Below are positions 27,718 to 36,708 of a stretch of DNA of 64,000 nucleotides, in pieces (position 1 is the first letter of the stretch; each line of letters starts with the position of its first letter). The notes under the pieces are model-generated. The model was given only the letters and a program-made list of their open reading frames with translations. It searched no databases and was not told where the DNA came from. Position numbers and translations under genes: made by a program. The stretch comes from Thalassospira tepidiphila MCCC 1A03514 (GTDB lineage Bacteria > Pseudomonadota > Alphaproteobacteria > Rhodospirillales > Thalassospiraceae). The stretch covers positions 62,001 through 126,000 of the forward strand of contig NZ_JPVZ01000010.1 of NCBI RefSeq assembly GCF_001662875.1, given 5' to 3'.

Positions 27718-27817
27718 CGAACGATTTGTTTTAAACCGATACTGGTTTGGAACAGTATTCGGCAAGACAAACTGTCGATTTCCAGCCATCCTTTTGGCAG
27801 GATACGGAGGAGCGGCA

Positions 27818-28735
27818 ATGACAGCGATGACGCTGCAACCGCATTACCGCACGGTCTGGATTTCAGACGTCCATCTGGGGACACGTGGATGTCAGGCAGA
27901 CCTTCTATTGGATTTCCTCAATGAAGTGACGGCAGACACCTATTATCTGGTGGGTGACATTATTGACGGCTGGCGCCTCAAGAAAAGCTGGTACTGGCCG
28001 GAAAGTCATCATGCCGTGATCACGACAATCATGGAAAAGGCAAAGAATGGCGCCAAAGTCATCTTCGTCCCCGGGAACCATGATGAATTCGCCCGCGAGT
28101 TTGTCGATATGACTTTTGGCCATGTCGACGTTAAAATGAACGATATCCACGTCACCGCCGATGGCAAGCGCCTTTTGGTCATCCATGGCGATGAATTTGA
28201 CGGGGTCGTCAAATATGCCAAGTGGCTGGCCTATCTGGGTGACACCGCCTACAACCTTGCCATTACACTCAACCGCTATTTCAACGGCGTTCGACGCCGC
28301 CTTGGTTACGGATACTGGTCGCTTTCGGCCTATCTTAAGAACCGGGTGAAGAACGCGGTTCAGTTCATCTGCAACTTTGAAAATGCCGTCGCCCACGAAG
28401 CCGCCAAACGCAAGGTGGATGGCGTTGTTTGCGGACACATCCATCACGCCGAAAAACGCAAGATCGGCGATGTGCTGTATTGCAATGATGGTGACTGGGT
28501 TGAAAGCTGTACGGCCCTTGTCGAAGACAAGGAAGGCAAGCTGGAACTGCTGCACTGGGCCGAAATGCGCCAGATGGCGATGAGCCATTCAAGCCCCGGT
28601 CACGATGCGGCAAGCGCCCCGTCACTTGGCCTCGGCAAATTGATTTCCATGTTTCGTATCGCCCATGAAGCGGGCAACTCTGCATCGGGCTCTTCGAAAA
28701 AGGGCAGTGATGCACCGATTGGAAAGACTGCATGA
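27818..28735 (+). CDS. plcP: PlcP-type phospholipase C (LpxH-like metallophosphatase)
   Basis: The start is the ATG at 27818, with GGAGG 7 bases upstream. The 305-residue calcineurin-fold enzyme has SDVHLG (D17, H19), GD (46-47), GNHDE (86-90), HGD (123-125) and GHIHH (206-210), the full two-metal site. It resembles LpxH but lies in an operon with a GT4 glycosyltransferase, the arrangement of PlcP in alphaproteobacteria. PlcP cuts the head group of membrane phospholipids, leaving diacylglycerol, under phosphate limitation. Its stop overlaps the next start (ATGA). A Pho-box-like repeat precedes it. Confidence 0.87.
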   Translation: MTAMTLQPHYRTVWISDVHLGTRGCQADLLLDFLNEVTADTYYLVGDIIDGWRLKKSWYWPESHHAVITTIMEKAKNGAKVIFVPGNHDEFAREFVDMTFGHVDVKMNDIHVTADGKRLLVIHGDEFDGVVKYAKWLAYLGDTAYNLAITLNRYFNGVRRRLGYGYWSLSAYLKNRVKNAVQFICNFENAVAHEAAKRKVDGVVCGHIHHAEKRKIGDVLYCNDGDWVESCTALVEDKEGKLELLHWAEMRQMAMSHSSPGHDAASAPSLGLGKLISMFRIAHEAGNSASGSSKKGSDAPIGKTA

Positions 28736-29874
28736 AAATACTGATCGTAACCGATGCCTGGTATCCGCAGGTCAACGGTGTTGTCCGTACCCTTGAAACC
28801 GTACGGGGCGAGTTGGGCGAGATGGGACATGACGTTCATGTCATCTCGCCCGATCAGTTTAAAACCATCCCCTGCCCGACTTATCCGGAAATCCGGCTGG
28901 CGCTTTTTGCCAAACGCAAAATGGCCAAGATGATCGAGGCCCTTCATCCCGTCGCCATCCACATTTCCACCGAAGGCCCGCTGGGTCAGGCCGCACGGGC
29001 CTATTGCCTTAAGCGTGGCATTCCGTTTTCGACCGCCTATCACACGCGTTTCCCGGAATATATTCATGCCCGCTGGCGCCTGCCGCTTTCGATCCTTTAT
29101 CGCGGCATGAAGCATTTCCACGGCAAATCGCAATCCGTCATGGTCGCGACCGAAACCCTGCGTCAGGAACTGTCCGACTGGGGCTTTAACAACCTGCAAA
29201 TCTGGTCACGCGGTGTCGATCTGGACCTGTTCCGCCCCCGCCCGGACGCCAGTTTTGGCGATTTCCCAAAACCGCACTGGCTGTTTGTCGGCCGGGTTGC
29301 GGTGGAAAAGAATATCGGCCATTTCCTGGATCTTGACCTGCCGGGTACGAAATTCGTTGTCGGCGATGGCCCGCAACTAAATGAGCTCAAGGGCAAGTAT
29401 CCCAACGCGCAGTTTCTCGGCAAAAAAATTGGTGAAGAACTGGCAACGGCCTTTGCCGCGGCCGACGTCTTTGTCTTCCCCAGTAAGACGGATACTTTCG
29501 GCCTTGTGATCCTTGAAGCCCTGGCATCGGGCACCCCGGTTGCCGTCTTCCCGGTTCAGGGACCAGCCGATATCGTGCGTGGGACCAAGGCCGGCGCCAT
29601 CGATGCCGACCTGCGCGAAGCCGCCTTGGCCGCGTTGGAGCTTAAAAGTGACGATGCCCGCGCATTGGCCGAACAATATAGCTGGCGCAATTCCGCCAAC
29701 CAGTTCCTGCACAATCTGGCACCGTTTTCCGGTGGGTTTGATGGTGTTGAGGCAACCCGCATTTCACTGGATGACGCGGCAAATACCAGCGCAGCAAAGT
29801 CAGCGGTCGCAGAACCGGATCACGCGCCTGAAACCGTGGCAGGCAAAGCACCTGTTGGGCAACCAGCCCAATAG
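28732..29874 (+). CDS. agt: GT4 glycolipid glycosyltransferase (Agt-like)
   Basis: The 380-residue GT-B enzyme begins MKILIVTDAWYPQVNGVVRTLETV and has the C-terminal donor site (LFVGRVAVEKNIGHFLDL and FPSKTDTFGLVILEALASGTPVAV). It is closest in style to the Agt enzymes partnered with PlcP, which transfer glucose or glucuronate from UDP donors to diacylglycerol to make membrane glycolipids. ATGA coupling to plcP supports this over an LPS-mannosyltransferase role. The last 40 or so residues are Ala/Pro-rich and probably disordered. Confidence 0.85.
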   Translation: MKILIVTDAWYPQVNGVVRTLETVRGELGEMGHDVHVISPDQFKTIPCPTYPEIRLALFAKRKMAKMIEALHPVAIHISTEGPLGQAARAYCLKRGIPFSTAYHTRFPEYIHARWRLPLSILYRGMKHFHGKSQSVMVATETLRQELSDWGFNNLQIWSRGVDLDLFRPRPDASFGDFPKPHWLFVGRVAVEKNIGHFLDLDLPGTKFVVGDGPQLNELKGKYPNAQFLGKKIGEELATAFAAADVFVFPSKTDTFGLVILEALASGTPVAVFPVQGPADIVRGTKAGAIDADLREAALAALELKSDDARALAEQYSWRNSANQFLHNLAPFSGGFDGVEATRISLDDAANTSAAKSAVAEPDHAPETVAGKAPVGQPAQ

Positions 29875-29887
29875 GTCGCACGCCTGA

Positions 29888-30685
29888 TCAGCGATAAAGG
29901 CTTTTGCGCAAGGTGCGATATGCCCAAAGACCGTTGAGCGCATCCGTGCCCAACCAGCGACGGAACGGGCGCAGCATCAGATAGACCGGGCGCAAAAGCC
30001 TGATCACCTTACGCAGCGGTACTAATTGCGGTGCAGTTGCGCCAGCAGCCTCGACATAGGCCTGCCATCCGGCACGCAGCAATTCCGGGCGTTTTTTAAA
30101 TTCACGCTGGATGGAAAACACAAACAGCAAGATGTCGCGCGCCTGGGCATCAATCACCGGCATGCGGGCGTTTGGATCTTCTTCGAAATCGATAAAGCCG
30201 ATCTGATGATCGTCGCGCAGTGTCATGTTGCGAAGCAGTGGCGCACCATGAGCAACCCCTTCGCTGTGCAATCTTGCCAAGGCCGCACCGGCGTCAACAA
30301 CATGGCGACGGATGGCATCATCATTGCCCTTGTCGACATCATCTTCGATGCAGGTTTTAAGGATGCGGCCATTATCGCCAATCGCAATCCAGTTTTCACC
30401 GACGTCAATCAGATCCGGGACCAACACACCAAGGGCGGCAAGCTTGCGCAAGGTCGCGGCCTCGCTTTCAAGGCCCTTTTGCCCGCCGGGCGATACGGTC
30501 GGGCGCAACAATGGAATACCGGTAATGTTGGCCGCAAAGCGCTGAACGCTGTGCCAGACTTTATGTTTGGCCGGAACTGCCTGTTTGACCCAAATGCGCC
30601 GGTTATCCCAGCGCAGCGGGAAAACCCGTGCCCCGACACCCTGGGCCACGGTGCGTTCGACAAGTGCGTGGAGTTGCTCGTTCAT
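29888..30685 (-). CDS. Atypical kinase-fold protein (LPS-kinase/InaA-like)
   Basis: The 265-residue protein has a kinase-like fold: a candidate ATP lysine in RRIWVKQA (near residue 34), a catalytic-loop-like segment AHGAPLLRNMTLRDD and a metal motif IGFIDFEED. In usual KdkA/InaA-type kinases the loop reads HGD; here the aspartate position is alanine, so activity is uncertain. It is convergent with the plcP-agt operon, 13 bases apart, and near msbA and the lipid A genes, suggesting an envelope lipid or sugar substrate. There is no signal peptide. Confidence 0.75.
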   Translation of the reverse strand: MNEQLHALVERTVAQGVGARVFPLRWDNRRIWVKQAVPAKHKVWHSVQRFAANITGIPLLRPTVSPGGQKGLESEAATLRKLAALGVLVPDLIDVGENWIAIGDNGRILKTCIEDDVDKGNDDAIRRHVVDAGAALARLHSEGVAHGAPLLRNMTLRDDHQIGFIDFEEDPNARMPVIDAQARDILLFVFSIQREFKKRPELLRAGWQAYVEAAGATAPQLVPLRKVIRLLRPVYLMLRPFRRWLGTDALNGLWAYRTLRKSLYR

Positions 30686-30860
30686 TTATTTGTCTTATAT
30701 GTCGCAGTTGGCAATCTGCTGTTATGCAGACCATTTTTGTGTCCGTTAAAGCGTCTCAGCAGCTTGCCGCCCTTGTCCGAGCGTGCTAGCAACAGCGCGA
30801 GTATTTTACTTTTATGATGCCGTATCCATAACGATAGTATCAATTCGATACAATCTGGAA

Positions 30861-32669
30861 ATGGCGAAGAAGGCCGGGATCAAATCATTGCCAAAGAATT
30901 CGTTGGATCATACTGCAGAACACTGGGGTACCTGGCCGCTGGTCAAGCGTATCGTGCGAGATGCGGTTGCCCCCTATCTTGGCAAAATACTGCTTGCCCT
31001 TCTCTGCATGGCGCTGATGGCCGGGGCGACCGGCCTTTACGCGCTTTTGATGGATCCGATCATCAATGATGTTTTCATCAACAAGAAGGAAAACATGCTG
31101 GTACCCGTCGGGGCGGCAGTTCTTGGATCCTTCGCCCTCAAAGGCTTTGCCAACTATGGCCAGACGGTTTTGATGAGCTATGTCGGCGGGCGTATTCTGG
31201 CCGATCTGCAAAACAGCCTGTATGAGCATGTCATTCGCCTTGATATCGGCTTTTTCCACAGCACGAATACCGGCAAGCTGATCACGCGCTTTACCAACGA
31301 CATCACCGCGATGCGCGCAGCAGTTTCAAACTCGCTGACCGGTTTTGGCAAAGACCTTCTGACTGCTGCCGTCCTTGTCGGCGTGATGTTCTACAAGGAC
31401 TGGTTGCTTGCGATCATCGCCTTTACCGTATTTCCCGCTGCGATCTATCCGATTGCGCGACTGGGTAAACGCATGCGCAAGGTCTCTGCCAACACCCAGC
31501 AACAGATTGGCGAATTCGCCACCTTGCTTGAACAAACCTTCCAGGGCATTCGCCACGTGAAGGCATATGGCATGGAGCCCTATGAATGTTCGCGCATGGG
31601 CAAGCTGGTTGAAACCGTCTTCAAACTGAGCTTCAAGGCATCGACGGTTAGCGCGCGTTCTTCCCCCATCATGGAAACACTTGGTGGTGCAGCAATCACC
31701 GCGATCATCATTTATGGCGGCAACCGCGTGATCGACGGGGCAAGTGACCCCGGAAGCTTCTTTGCCTTTATCACGGCCTTGCTGCTGGCCTATGAGCCGG
31801 TCAAACGTCTGGCCAATATCAACATCACCTTGCAGCAAGGCCTTGCTGCATCCCAGCGCGTCTTCACGGTTCTAGATATTGAACCTGAAATCAAGGACGC
31901 ACCGGATGCCAAGGAGCTCGCGGTTTCAGGTGGCAACATCAACTTCAAAAACGTTGCCTTTGCCTATACCCCTGAAATCACAGCACTGCGCGAGATTGAT
32001 CTTGATATCAAGGCGGGCGAAACCGTGGCCCTTGTTGGCCCGTCGGGTGCGGGTAAATCGACCATCCTCAACCTGATCCCGCGTTTCTATGACATCGATC
32101 AGGGTGCCATCACCATTGATGGTCAGGATATCCGCAATGTAACGCTTGAAAGCCTGCGCAAGGCGACCGCGCTTGTCAGTCAGGAAATCACCCTGTTTGA
32201 CGATACGGTGCGTGCCAACATCGCCTATGGTCGCGCCGGCGCCTCGGATGCCGAGATCGAACAGGCCGCACGTCAGGCCGCCGCCCACGACTTTATCGGA
32301 CAGCTTCAACATGGCTATGACACGATTGTCGGCGAACATGGTGTAAAGCTGTCGGGTGGGCAGCGTCAGCGTATTGCGATTGCGCGCGCCATGCTGAAAA
32401 ACGCGCCGATCCTGTTGCTTGATGAAGCAACCTCGGCCCTTGATACGGAATCCGAACGCCATATTCAGGGGGCTTTGGCCGAACTGATGAAAGGCCGAAC
32501 GACCCTTGTGATTGCGCACCGTCTGTCGACCATCATTGATGCCGACAAGATTTGCGTTGTCAGCAATGGTCGCGTGACCGAACAGGGCAAACACGAAGAA
32601 TTGCTAGCACTGGGAGGGGCTTATGCGCACCTCTATAACTTGCAATTCTCGGAAGAAAACGGAAACTGA
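30861..32669 (+). CDS. msbA: Lipid A export ABC transporter MsbA
   Basis: The start is the ATG at 30861; an in-frame extension to 30783 is unlike the family. The 602-residue half-transporter has six membrane helices (residues about 30-330) then an ATPase domain with Walker A GPSGAGKST (from about 393), signature LSGGQRQR and Walker B ILLLDEATSALD. It flips lipid A-core across the inner membrane. It heads a five-gene run of lipid A genes, which is strong support over a drug-export role. Confidence 0.92.
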   Translation: MAKKAGIKSLPKNSLDHTAEHWGTWPLVKRIVRDAVAPYLGKILLALLCMALMAGATGLYALLMDPIINDVFINKKENMLVPVGAAVLGSFALKGFANYGQTVLMSYVGGRILADLQNSLYEHVIRLDIGFFHSTNTGKLITRFTNDITAMRAAVSNSLTGFGKDLLTAAVLVGVMFYKDWLLAIIAFTVFPAAIYPIARLGKRMRKVSANTQQQIGEFATLLEQTFQGIRHVKAYGMEPYECSRMGKLVETVFKLSFKASTVSARSSPIMETLGGAAITAIIIYGGNRVIDGASDPGSFFAFITALLLAYEPVKRLANINITLQQGLAASQRVFTVLDIEPEIKDAPDAKELAVSGGNINFKNVAFAYTPEITALREIDLDIKAGETVALVGPSGAGKSTILNLIPRFYDIDQGAITIDGQDIRNVTLESLRKATALVSQEITLFDDTVRANIAYGRAGASDAEIEQAARQAAAHDFIGQLQHGYDTIVGEHGVKLSGGQRQRIAIARAMLKNAPILLLDEATSALDTESERHIQGALAELMKGRTTLVIAHRLSTIIDADKICVVSNGRVTEQGKHEELLALGGAYAHLYNLQFSEENGN

Positions 32670-32695
32670 TCCGGACAACTTCGGGAATATCGGGC

Positions 32696-33463
32696 GTGCA
32701 GTGGCATAAACGGATCATAAAAAGCGATACAATGCGCAGCACACTGTGCTGGCTGGCGGCGTTTTATGTGCGCCTGATGCGTGCCACAGGACGCTGGCGC
32801 ACCAAAGGTGGTGACCATCCGGCCCACTACCTGACGGAAGGCAAACCGTTTATCGTTGCCTTCTGGCATCAACGTCTTTTGATGATGCCCTATACCTGGC
32901 GATCTGTTGGCGGGGACCGCCCGTTTAACATGTTGATTTCATCGCATCGTGACGGGGAAATCATTTCTCGGACGATTGCGCGCTTTGATATCAAGACCAT
33001 CGCCGGATCGACCGGCAAGGGCAAAGGCGGTGCTGCGGCGCTTCGCCAGATTCTCAAGGCACTGAAAGCCGGCGAAGTTGTCGGCATGACGCCAGATGGG
33101 CCGCGCGGCCCGCGCATGCGGGCATCCGACGGGATCATTCAGGCGGCCCGTATGGCCGGTGTTCCGATTTTCCCGCTGACCTATTCGGCTTCCAACCGCA
33201 AGGTCATTCAAAGCTGGGATCGGTTCATTTTACCGCTGCCCTTTTCACGCGGTGTTTTTCACTGGGGCGATCCGATTTTTGTCGACCGCAAGCTTGATGA
33301 CGAAGGCATGGAAGCCAAACGGATCGAGCTTGAAAACGCCCTGACCAGGCTCACCCAGGAAACTGATCGTGAACTTGGTCTTGCGGTGATCCCGCCTGCT
33401 GCCCCCGATGAACTGCCCAAGCAAAAGCGATCTGCCATCGCGGCGGGGGAAACCGGATCATGA
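32696..33463 (+). CDS. DUF374 acyltransferase, LpxJ-like
   Basis: The 255-residue protein of the DUF374 (lysophospholipid acyltransferase-like) group has VAFWHQRLLMMPYTW with the catalytic-type histidine near residue 58, then ISSHRDGEII, GSTGKGKGGAAALRQ and GMTPDGPRGPRM. DUF374 members in Helicobacter and Campylobacter are lipid A late acyltransferases (LpxJ). The start may be the GTG at 32696 or the ATG at 32732. It lies between msbA and waaA, and its stop overlaps the waaA start by four bases. Confidence 0.86.
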   Translation: MQWHKRIIKSDTMRSTLCWLAAFYVRLMRATGRWRTKGGDHPAHYLTEGKPFIVAFWHQRLLMMPYTWRSVGGDRPFNMLISSHRDGEIISRTIARFDIKTIAGSTGKGKGGAAALRQILKALKAGEVVGMTPDGPRGPRMRASDGIIQAARMAGVPIFPLTYSASNRKVIQSWDRFILPLPFSRGVFHWGDPIFVDRKLDDEGMEAKRIELENALTRLTQETDRELGLAVIPPAAPDELPKQKRSAIAAGETGS

Positions 33464-34752
33464 GCCTGTTTTACGCCTATCGCGCGGCAACCCGCCTGCT
33501 TGGTCCGGCGCTAAACCTTTATCTGAACCGTCGCAAAAGCCGCGGCAAGGAAGACGCAGGGCGCATTGGGGAACGGTTTGGTCATCCGGGTGCGGCCCGC
33601 CCCAAGGGCCATCTGGTCTGGATTCACGGGGCCAGTGTGGGGGAATCCCTGTCGGCCTTGCCGGTAATTGATGAAATCCGTCGTCTTTATCCGTCGGCAT
33701 CCATTCTGGTGACGACCGGCACGGTTACATCGGCGACCATGATGCATGCCCGCCTGCCCAGGGGCGTTATTCACCAGTTCGTCCCGATTGACCGTCAGGT
33801 CTGTGTCGCGCGTTTCCTGCATCACTGGAAACCTGATGTCGCGCTTTGGCTTGAAAGTGACTTCTGGCCAAATCTGCTGACCAAGGCAAAGAAAGCCGGT
33901 GTCAGTCTTGCATTGCTCAATGGGCGCATTTCGGAAAAAAGCTTTAAGGGATACTCACGCTATCCGTCCTTTATCCGGCCGGTTATTTCTGCGTTTGATT
34001 TGATCCTGACCCAAAGCGGTGACGAAACCACGCGATTTGAAAGCCTCGGTGCGACATCGGTCCGGGCTGTTGGCAATCTTAAATTTGCCGCTCCTCCCCT
34101 GCCTGCCAATGAGGCTGATCTGGCAAAGCTTCAGGAACAGATTGGTCATCGTCCGGTCTGGCTGGCCTCAAGCACATTTAAGGGCGAAGAACATATTGCC
34201 GGCGACGTGCACAAAAAACTCGCCAGCGACCATAGCGGCGTGCTGACCATCATCGTGCCGCGTCATCCGGATCGCGCCGATGATATTGAGGCCGATCTGG
34301 TCGCACAGGGCCTGCAGGTTTCGCGCCGAAGCCTTGGTCACGACATCACACCGGGTACTGATGTTTACCTTGCCGATACCATGGGTGAACTTGGCCTGTT
34401 TTACCGCATCGCGCCAATCGTCTTTATGGGCAAAACCCTGTCTGCGGGTGGCGGTCAGAACCCGCTGGAACCGGCACGATTGAACTGCGCCATCTTGCAC
34501 GGCCCGGATATGAGCAACTTTGCCGCCATCAGCGCCGAAATGCTGGCAAACGGTGCCTGCCGCCCGGTGACCGATGCGGATGATCTTGCACGACAGGTTG
34601 CCGCCCTGCTTCGCGATCCTGACTCCACAGGGAAAATCGCCAAAGCCGCACTTGATTACGCAAACTCCAAGGCCGAAGTGCTCGATCGAACGCTTGATGC
34701 CCTGCGCCCGTTGTTGGCGCAAAAGGGCATCAAGGAGGCCAGTGATGCGTGA
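33460..34752 (+). CDS. waaA: 3-deoxy-D-manno-octulosonic acid transferase WaaA/KdtA
   Basis: The 430-residue GT30 enzyme transfers Kdo from CMP-Kdo to lipid IVA at the inner membrane. It has an N-terminal membrane anchor (AATRLLGPALNLYL), the IHGASVGE acceptor-site motif near residue 55 (glutamate conserved), the LESDFWPNLL motif and a C-terminal donor site (IVPRHPDRADDIE, MGKTLSAGGGQNPLEPARL). It overlaps lpxK by eight bases. Whether it adds one or two Kdo residues cannot be told. Confidence 0.95.
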   Translation: MSLFYAYRAATRLLGPALNLYLNRRKSRGKEDAGRIGERFGHPGAARPKGHLVWIHGASVGESLSALPVIDEIRRLYPSASILVTTGTVTSATMMHARLPRGVIHQFVPIDRQVCVARFLHHWKPDVALWLESDFWPNLLTKAKKAGVSLALLNGRISEKSFKGYSRYPSFIRPVISAFDLILTQSGDETTRFESLGATSVRAVGNLKFAAPPLPANEADLAKLQEQIGHRPVWLASSTFKGEEHIAGDVHKKLASDHSGVLTIIVPRHPDRADDIEADLVAQGLQVSRRSLGHDITPGTDVYLADTMGELGLFYRIAPIVFMGKTLSAGGGQNPLEPARLNCAILHGPDMSNFAAISAEMLANGACRPVTDADDLARQVAALLRDPDSTGKIAKAALDYANSKAEVLDRTLDALRPLLAQKGIKEASDA

Positions 34753-35716
34753 TCCGGAATTCTGGCAGCATGACGGCGTCATTCCCAAACTTCTAAGCCC
34801 GCTGTCCGCAGCCTGGCGGGCGGGCACCTGCTTTCGCAAACTGACAACCACACCGCGCCATCCCGGCTGCCCGGTTTTCTGCGTCGGCAATTTCACTGTG
34901 GGTGGTGCCGGCAAAACCCCGACTGCGGTCGCACTTTACAATCTTCTGACAAGCCTTGGCCGGACGCCGCATTTTGTCAGCCGCGGCTATGGCGGATCGC
35001 TTGAAGGCCCGCACCGGGTCAATCCGGGCGTTGATACGGCTGACAAAGTCGGCGATGAACCACTTTTGCTCGCCCAGCATGGCCCTGCGTGGATTTCACG
35101 CAACCGTGCCCTTGGCGCCGAAATGGCGGTTGATGGCGGTGCAAATGCGATCATTCTTGATGACGGATTGCAAAATCCAACCCTGATCAAGGATTGCAGT
35201 TTTGCTGTGATCGACAGCAACTATGGCATTGGCAATGGCCGCGTCATGCCCGCAGGCCCCATGCGCGAACCGCTGATCAGCGGTCTTGAAAAGGTGCGGG
35301 CCATCATTCTGATCGGCGACAAGACGCCCGACTTTATCACGCGCCTTCCGGCTTCCGTTCCGGTGTTGCGCGCAACGATTGAGGCGATCAACGCGGGTGA
35401 TTTCAATCAATCCCGTGTTCTGGCCTTTGCCGGGATTGGCCAACCGTCGAAGTTCTATGACAGCCTCCGGAAGGCTGGCGCGCAAATCATCCAGACACGT
35501 GATTTTTCAGATCACCACCCCTTTACGGCGCAAGAACTTGGCGATCTGCGTGCCGAGGCGGCACGGCTTGATGCCAGACTGGTCACGACCCAAAAAGATC
35601 TGATGCGCTTGCCATTACAGGACCGGGACGGCATAAGCAGTCTCGACATTCGTCTGGTGTTCAAGGCACCAGATCAGCTCGCAAAGATTGTGACATCAGT
35701 ACTTGCCGATGGATAA
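34745..35716 (+). CDS. lpxK: Tetraacyldisaccharide 4'-kinase LpxK
   Basis: The start is the ATG at 34745, which has AAGGAGG upstream, inside the waaA end. The 323-residue membrane-associated kinase has the P-loop-like FCVGNFTVGGAGKTPTAVAL near residue 60, and ILDDGLQNPTLIKD around 145. It phosphorylates the 4' position of the lipid A precursor with ATP. Its end overlaps lpxL by eight bases. Confidence 0.95.
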   Translation: MRDPEFWQHDGVIPKLLSPLSAAWRAGTCFRKLTTTPRHPGCPVFCVGNFTVGGAGKTPTAVALYNLLTSLGRTPHFVSRGYGGSLEGPHRVNPGVDTADKVGDEPLLLAQHGPAWISRNRALGAEMAVDGGANAIILDDGLQNPTLIKDCSFAVIDSNYGIGNGRVMPAGPMREPLISGLEKVRAIILIGDKTPDFITRLPASVPVLRATIEAINAGDFNQSRVLAFAGIGQPSKFYDSLRKAGAQIIQTRDFSDHHPFTAQELGDLRAEAARLDARLVTTQKDLMRLPLQDRDGISSLDIRLVFKAPDQLAKIVTSVLADG

Positions 35717-36608
35717 GAACAGCCAACTTTACAAAATGCGCCAGAAATACATCTCCCACCCGCTTCAGGGTTTCGGGGCGTATCTGGTCTACTGGATGTT
35801 TGCGCTGATGCCCGCGGACATGGCATCGGCGGTTGGCGGTTGGCTTATGCGTACCCTGGGCCCCAAAGTCGGTCAGACGAAAAAGGCACGCAACAATCTG
35901 GTTGCGGCGTTCCCGGAAAAGTCCCCCGAAGAGATCGACAAGATCATTGTTGGCATGTGGGACAACCTTGGCCGTTCGGCAGCCGAAATTCCCCATCTGC
36001 ATAAAATGCGCCCGGGTGGACCCCGCATTGAAATCGTTGGCATTGAAAATGGCCTTGCCACCAAGACCGATGACAAACCCGGCCTGTTCTTTTCCGGTCA
36101 CATCGGCAACTGGGAAGCGACCATGTGCATCGCCGAGGTGCTTGATATGGACATGATGAGTGTCTATCGCGCACCGGATAATCCGTGGGTAGAAGGCCTG
36201 TTCATGCGGGCCCGCAAAACCTTTAAGGGGAAACTGGTCAAAAAAGGACCGGAAGGTGCACGCAAGCTCACACGCTATCTAAAAGATGGCGGTCATGCCT
36301 GCATGCTGGTCGATCAAAAAATGACAGATGGTATCGCCGTGCCGTTTTTTGGCCGGGATGCGATGACAGCCCCGGCACTGGCACAGTTTGCCCTTAAATA
36401 CGATGCGCCAATCATTCCCATTCGTTCAGAACGCCTGAATGGTGCGCATTTCCGTGTGACGTTCTATCCACCACTGGAAGTTCCCAAAACAGGCGACCGG
36501 CACGCCGATATTCTGGCTACCATGACCGAGGTCAACGCTGTCATGGAAAAGTGGATCCGCGAACGCCCCGAACAATGGCTTTGGCTGCATCGCCGTTGGC
36601 CGAAGTAA
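35709..36608 (+). CDS. lpxL: Lipid A late acyltransferase LpxL/HtrB family
   Basis: The start is the ATG at 35709; an in-frame TTG lies at 35703. The 299-residue inner-membrane acyltransferase has the HxxxxE catalytic pair HIGNWE (H131, E136), a membrane helix near residue 25 and the MRARKTFKGKLVKKGPEGARKL and LVDQKMTDGIAVPFFG motifs. It adds a secondary acyl chain to Kdo-lipid IVA. It ends the msbA-DUF374-waaA-lpxK-lpxL run, so this operon encodes two unrelated acyltransferases. Confidence 0.92.
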   Translation: MDKNSQLYKMRQKYISHPLQGFGAYLVYWMFALMPADMASAVGGWLMRTLGPKVGQTKKARNNLVAAFPEKSPEEIDKIIVGMWDNLGRSAAEIPHLHKMRPGGPRIEIVGIENGLATKTDDKPGLFFSGHIGNWEATMCIAEVLDMDMMSVYRAPDNPWVEGLFMRARKTFKGKLVKKGPEGARKLTRYLKDGGHACMLVDQKMTDGIAVPFFGRDAMTAPALAQFALKYDAPIIPIRSERLNGAHFRVTFYPPLEVPKTGDRHADILATMTEVNAVMEKWIRERPEQWLWLHRRWPK

Positions 36609-36708
36609 ATCCGACTGGCGTTTCGATCGGGCATTAACCGAATAGGAACCCTGTTGGCGCAGACTGGCATTTCGTCCGCTGTCGAACGCGTCTTCGGAGC
36701 CCGCCTTT

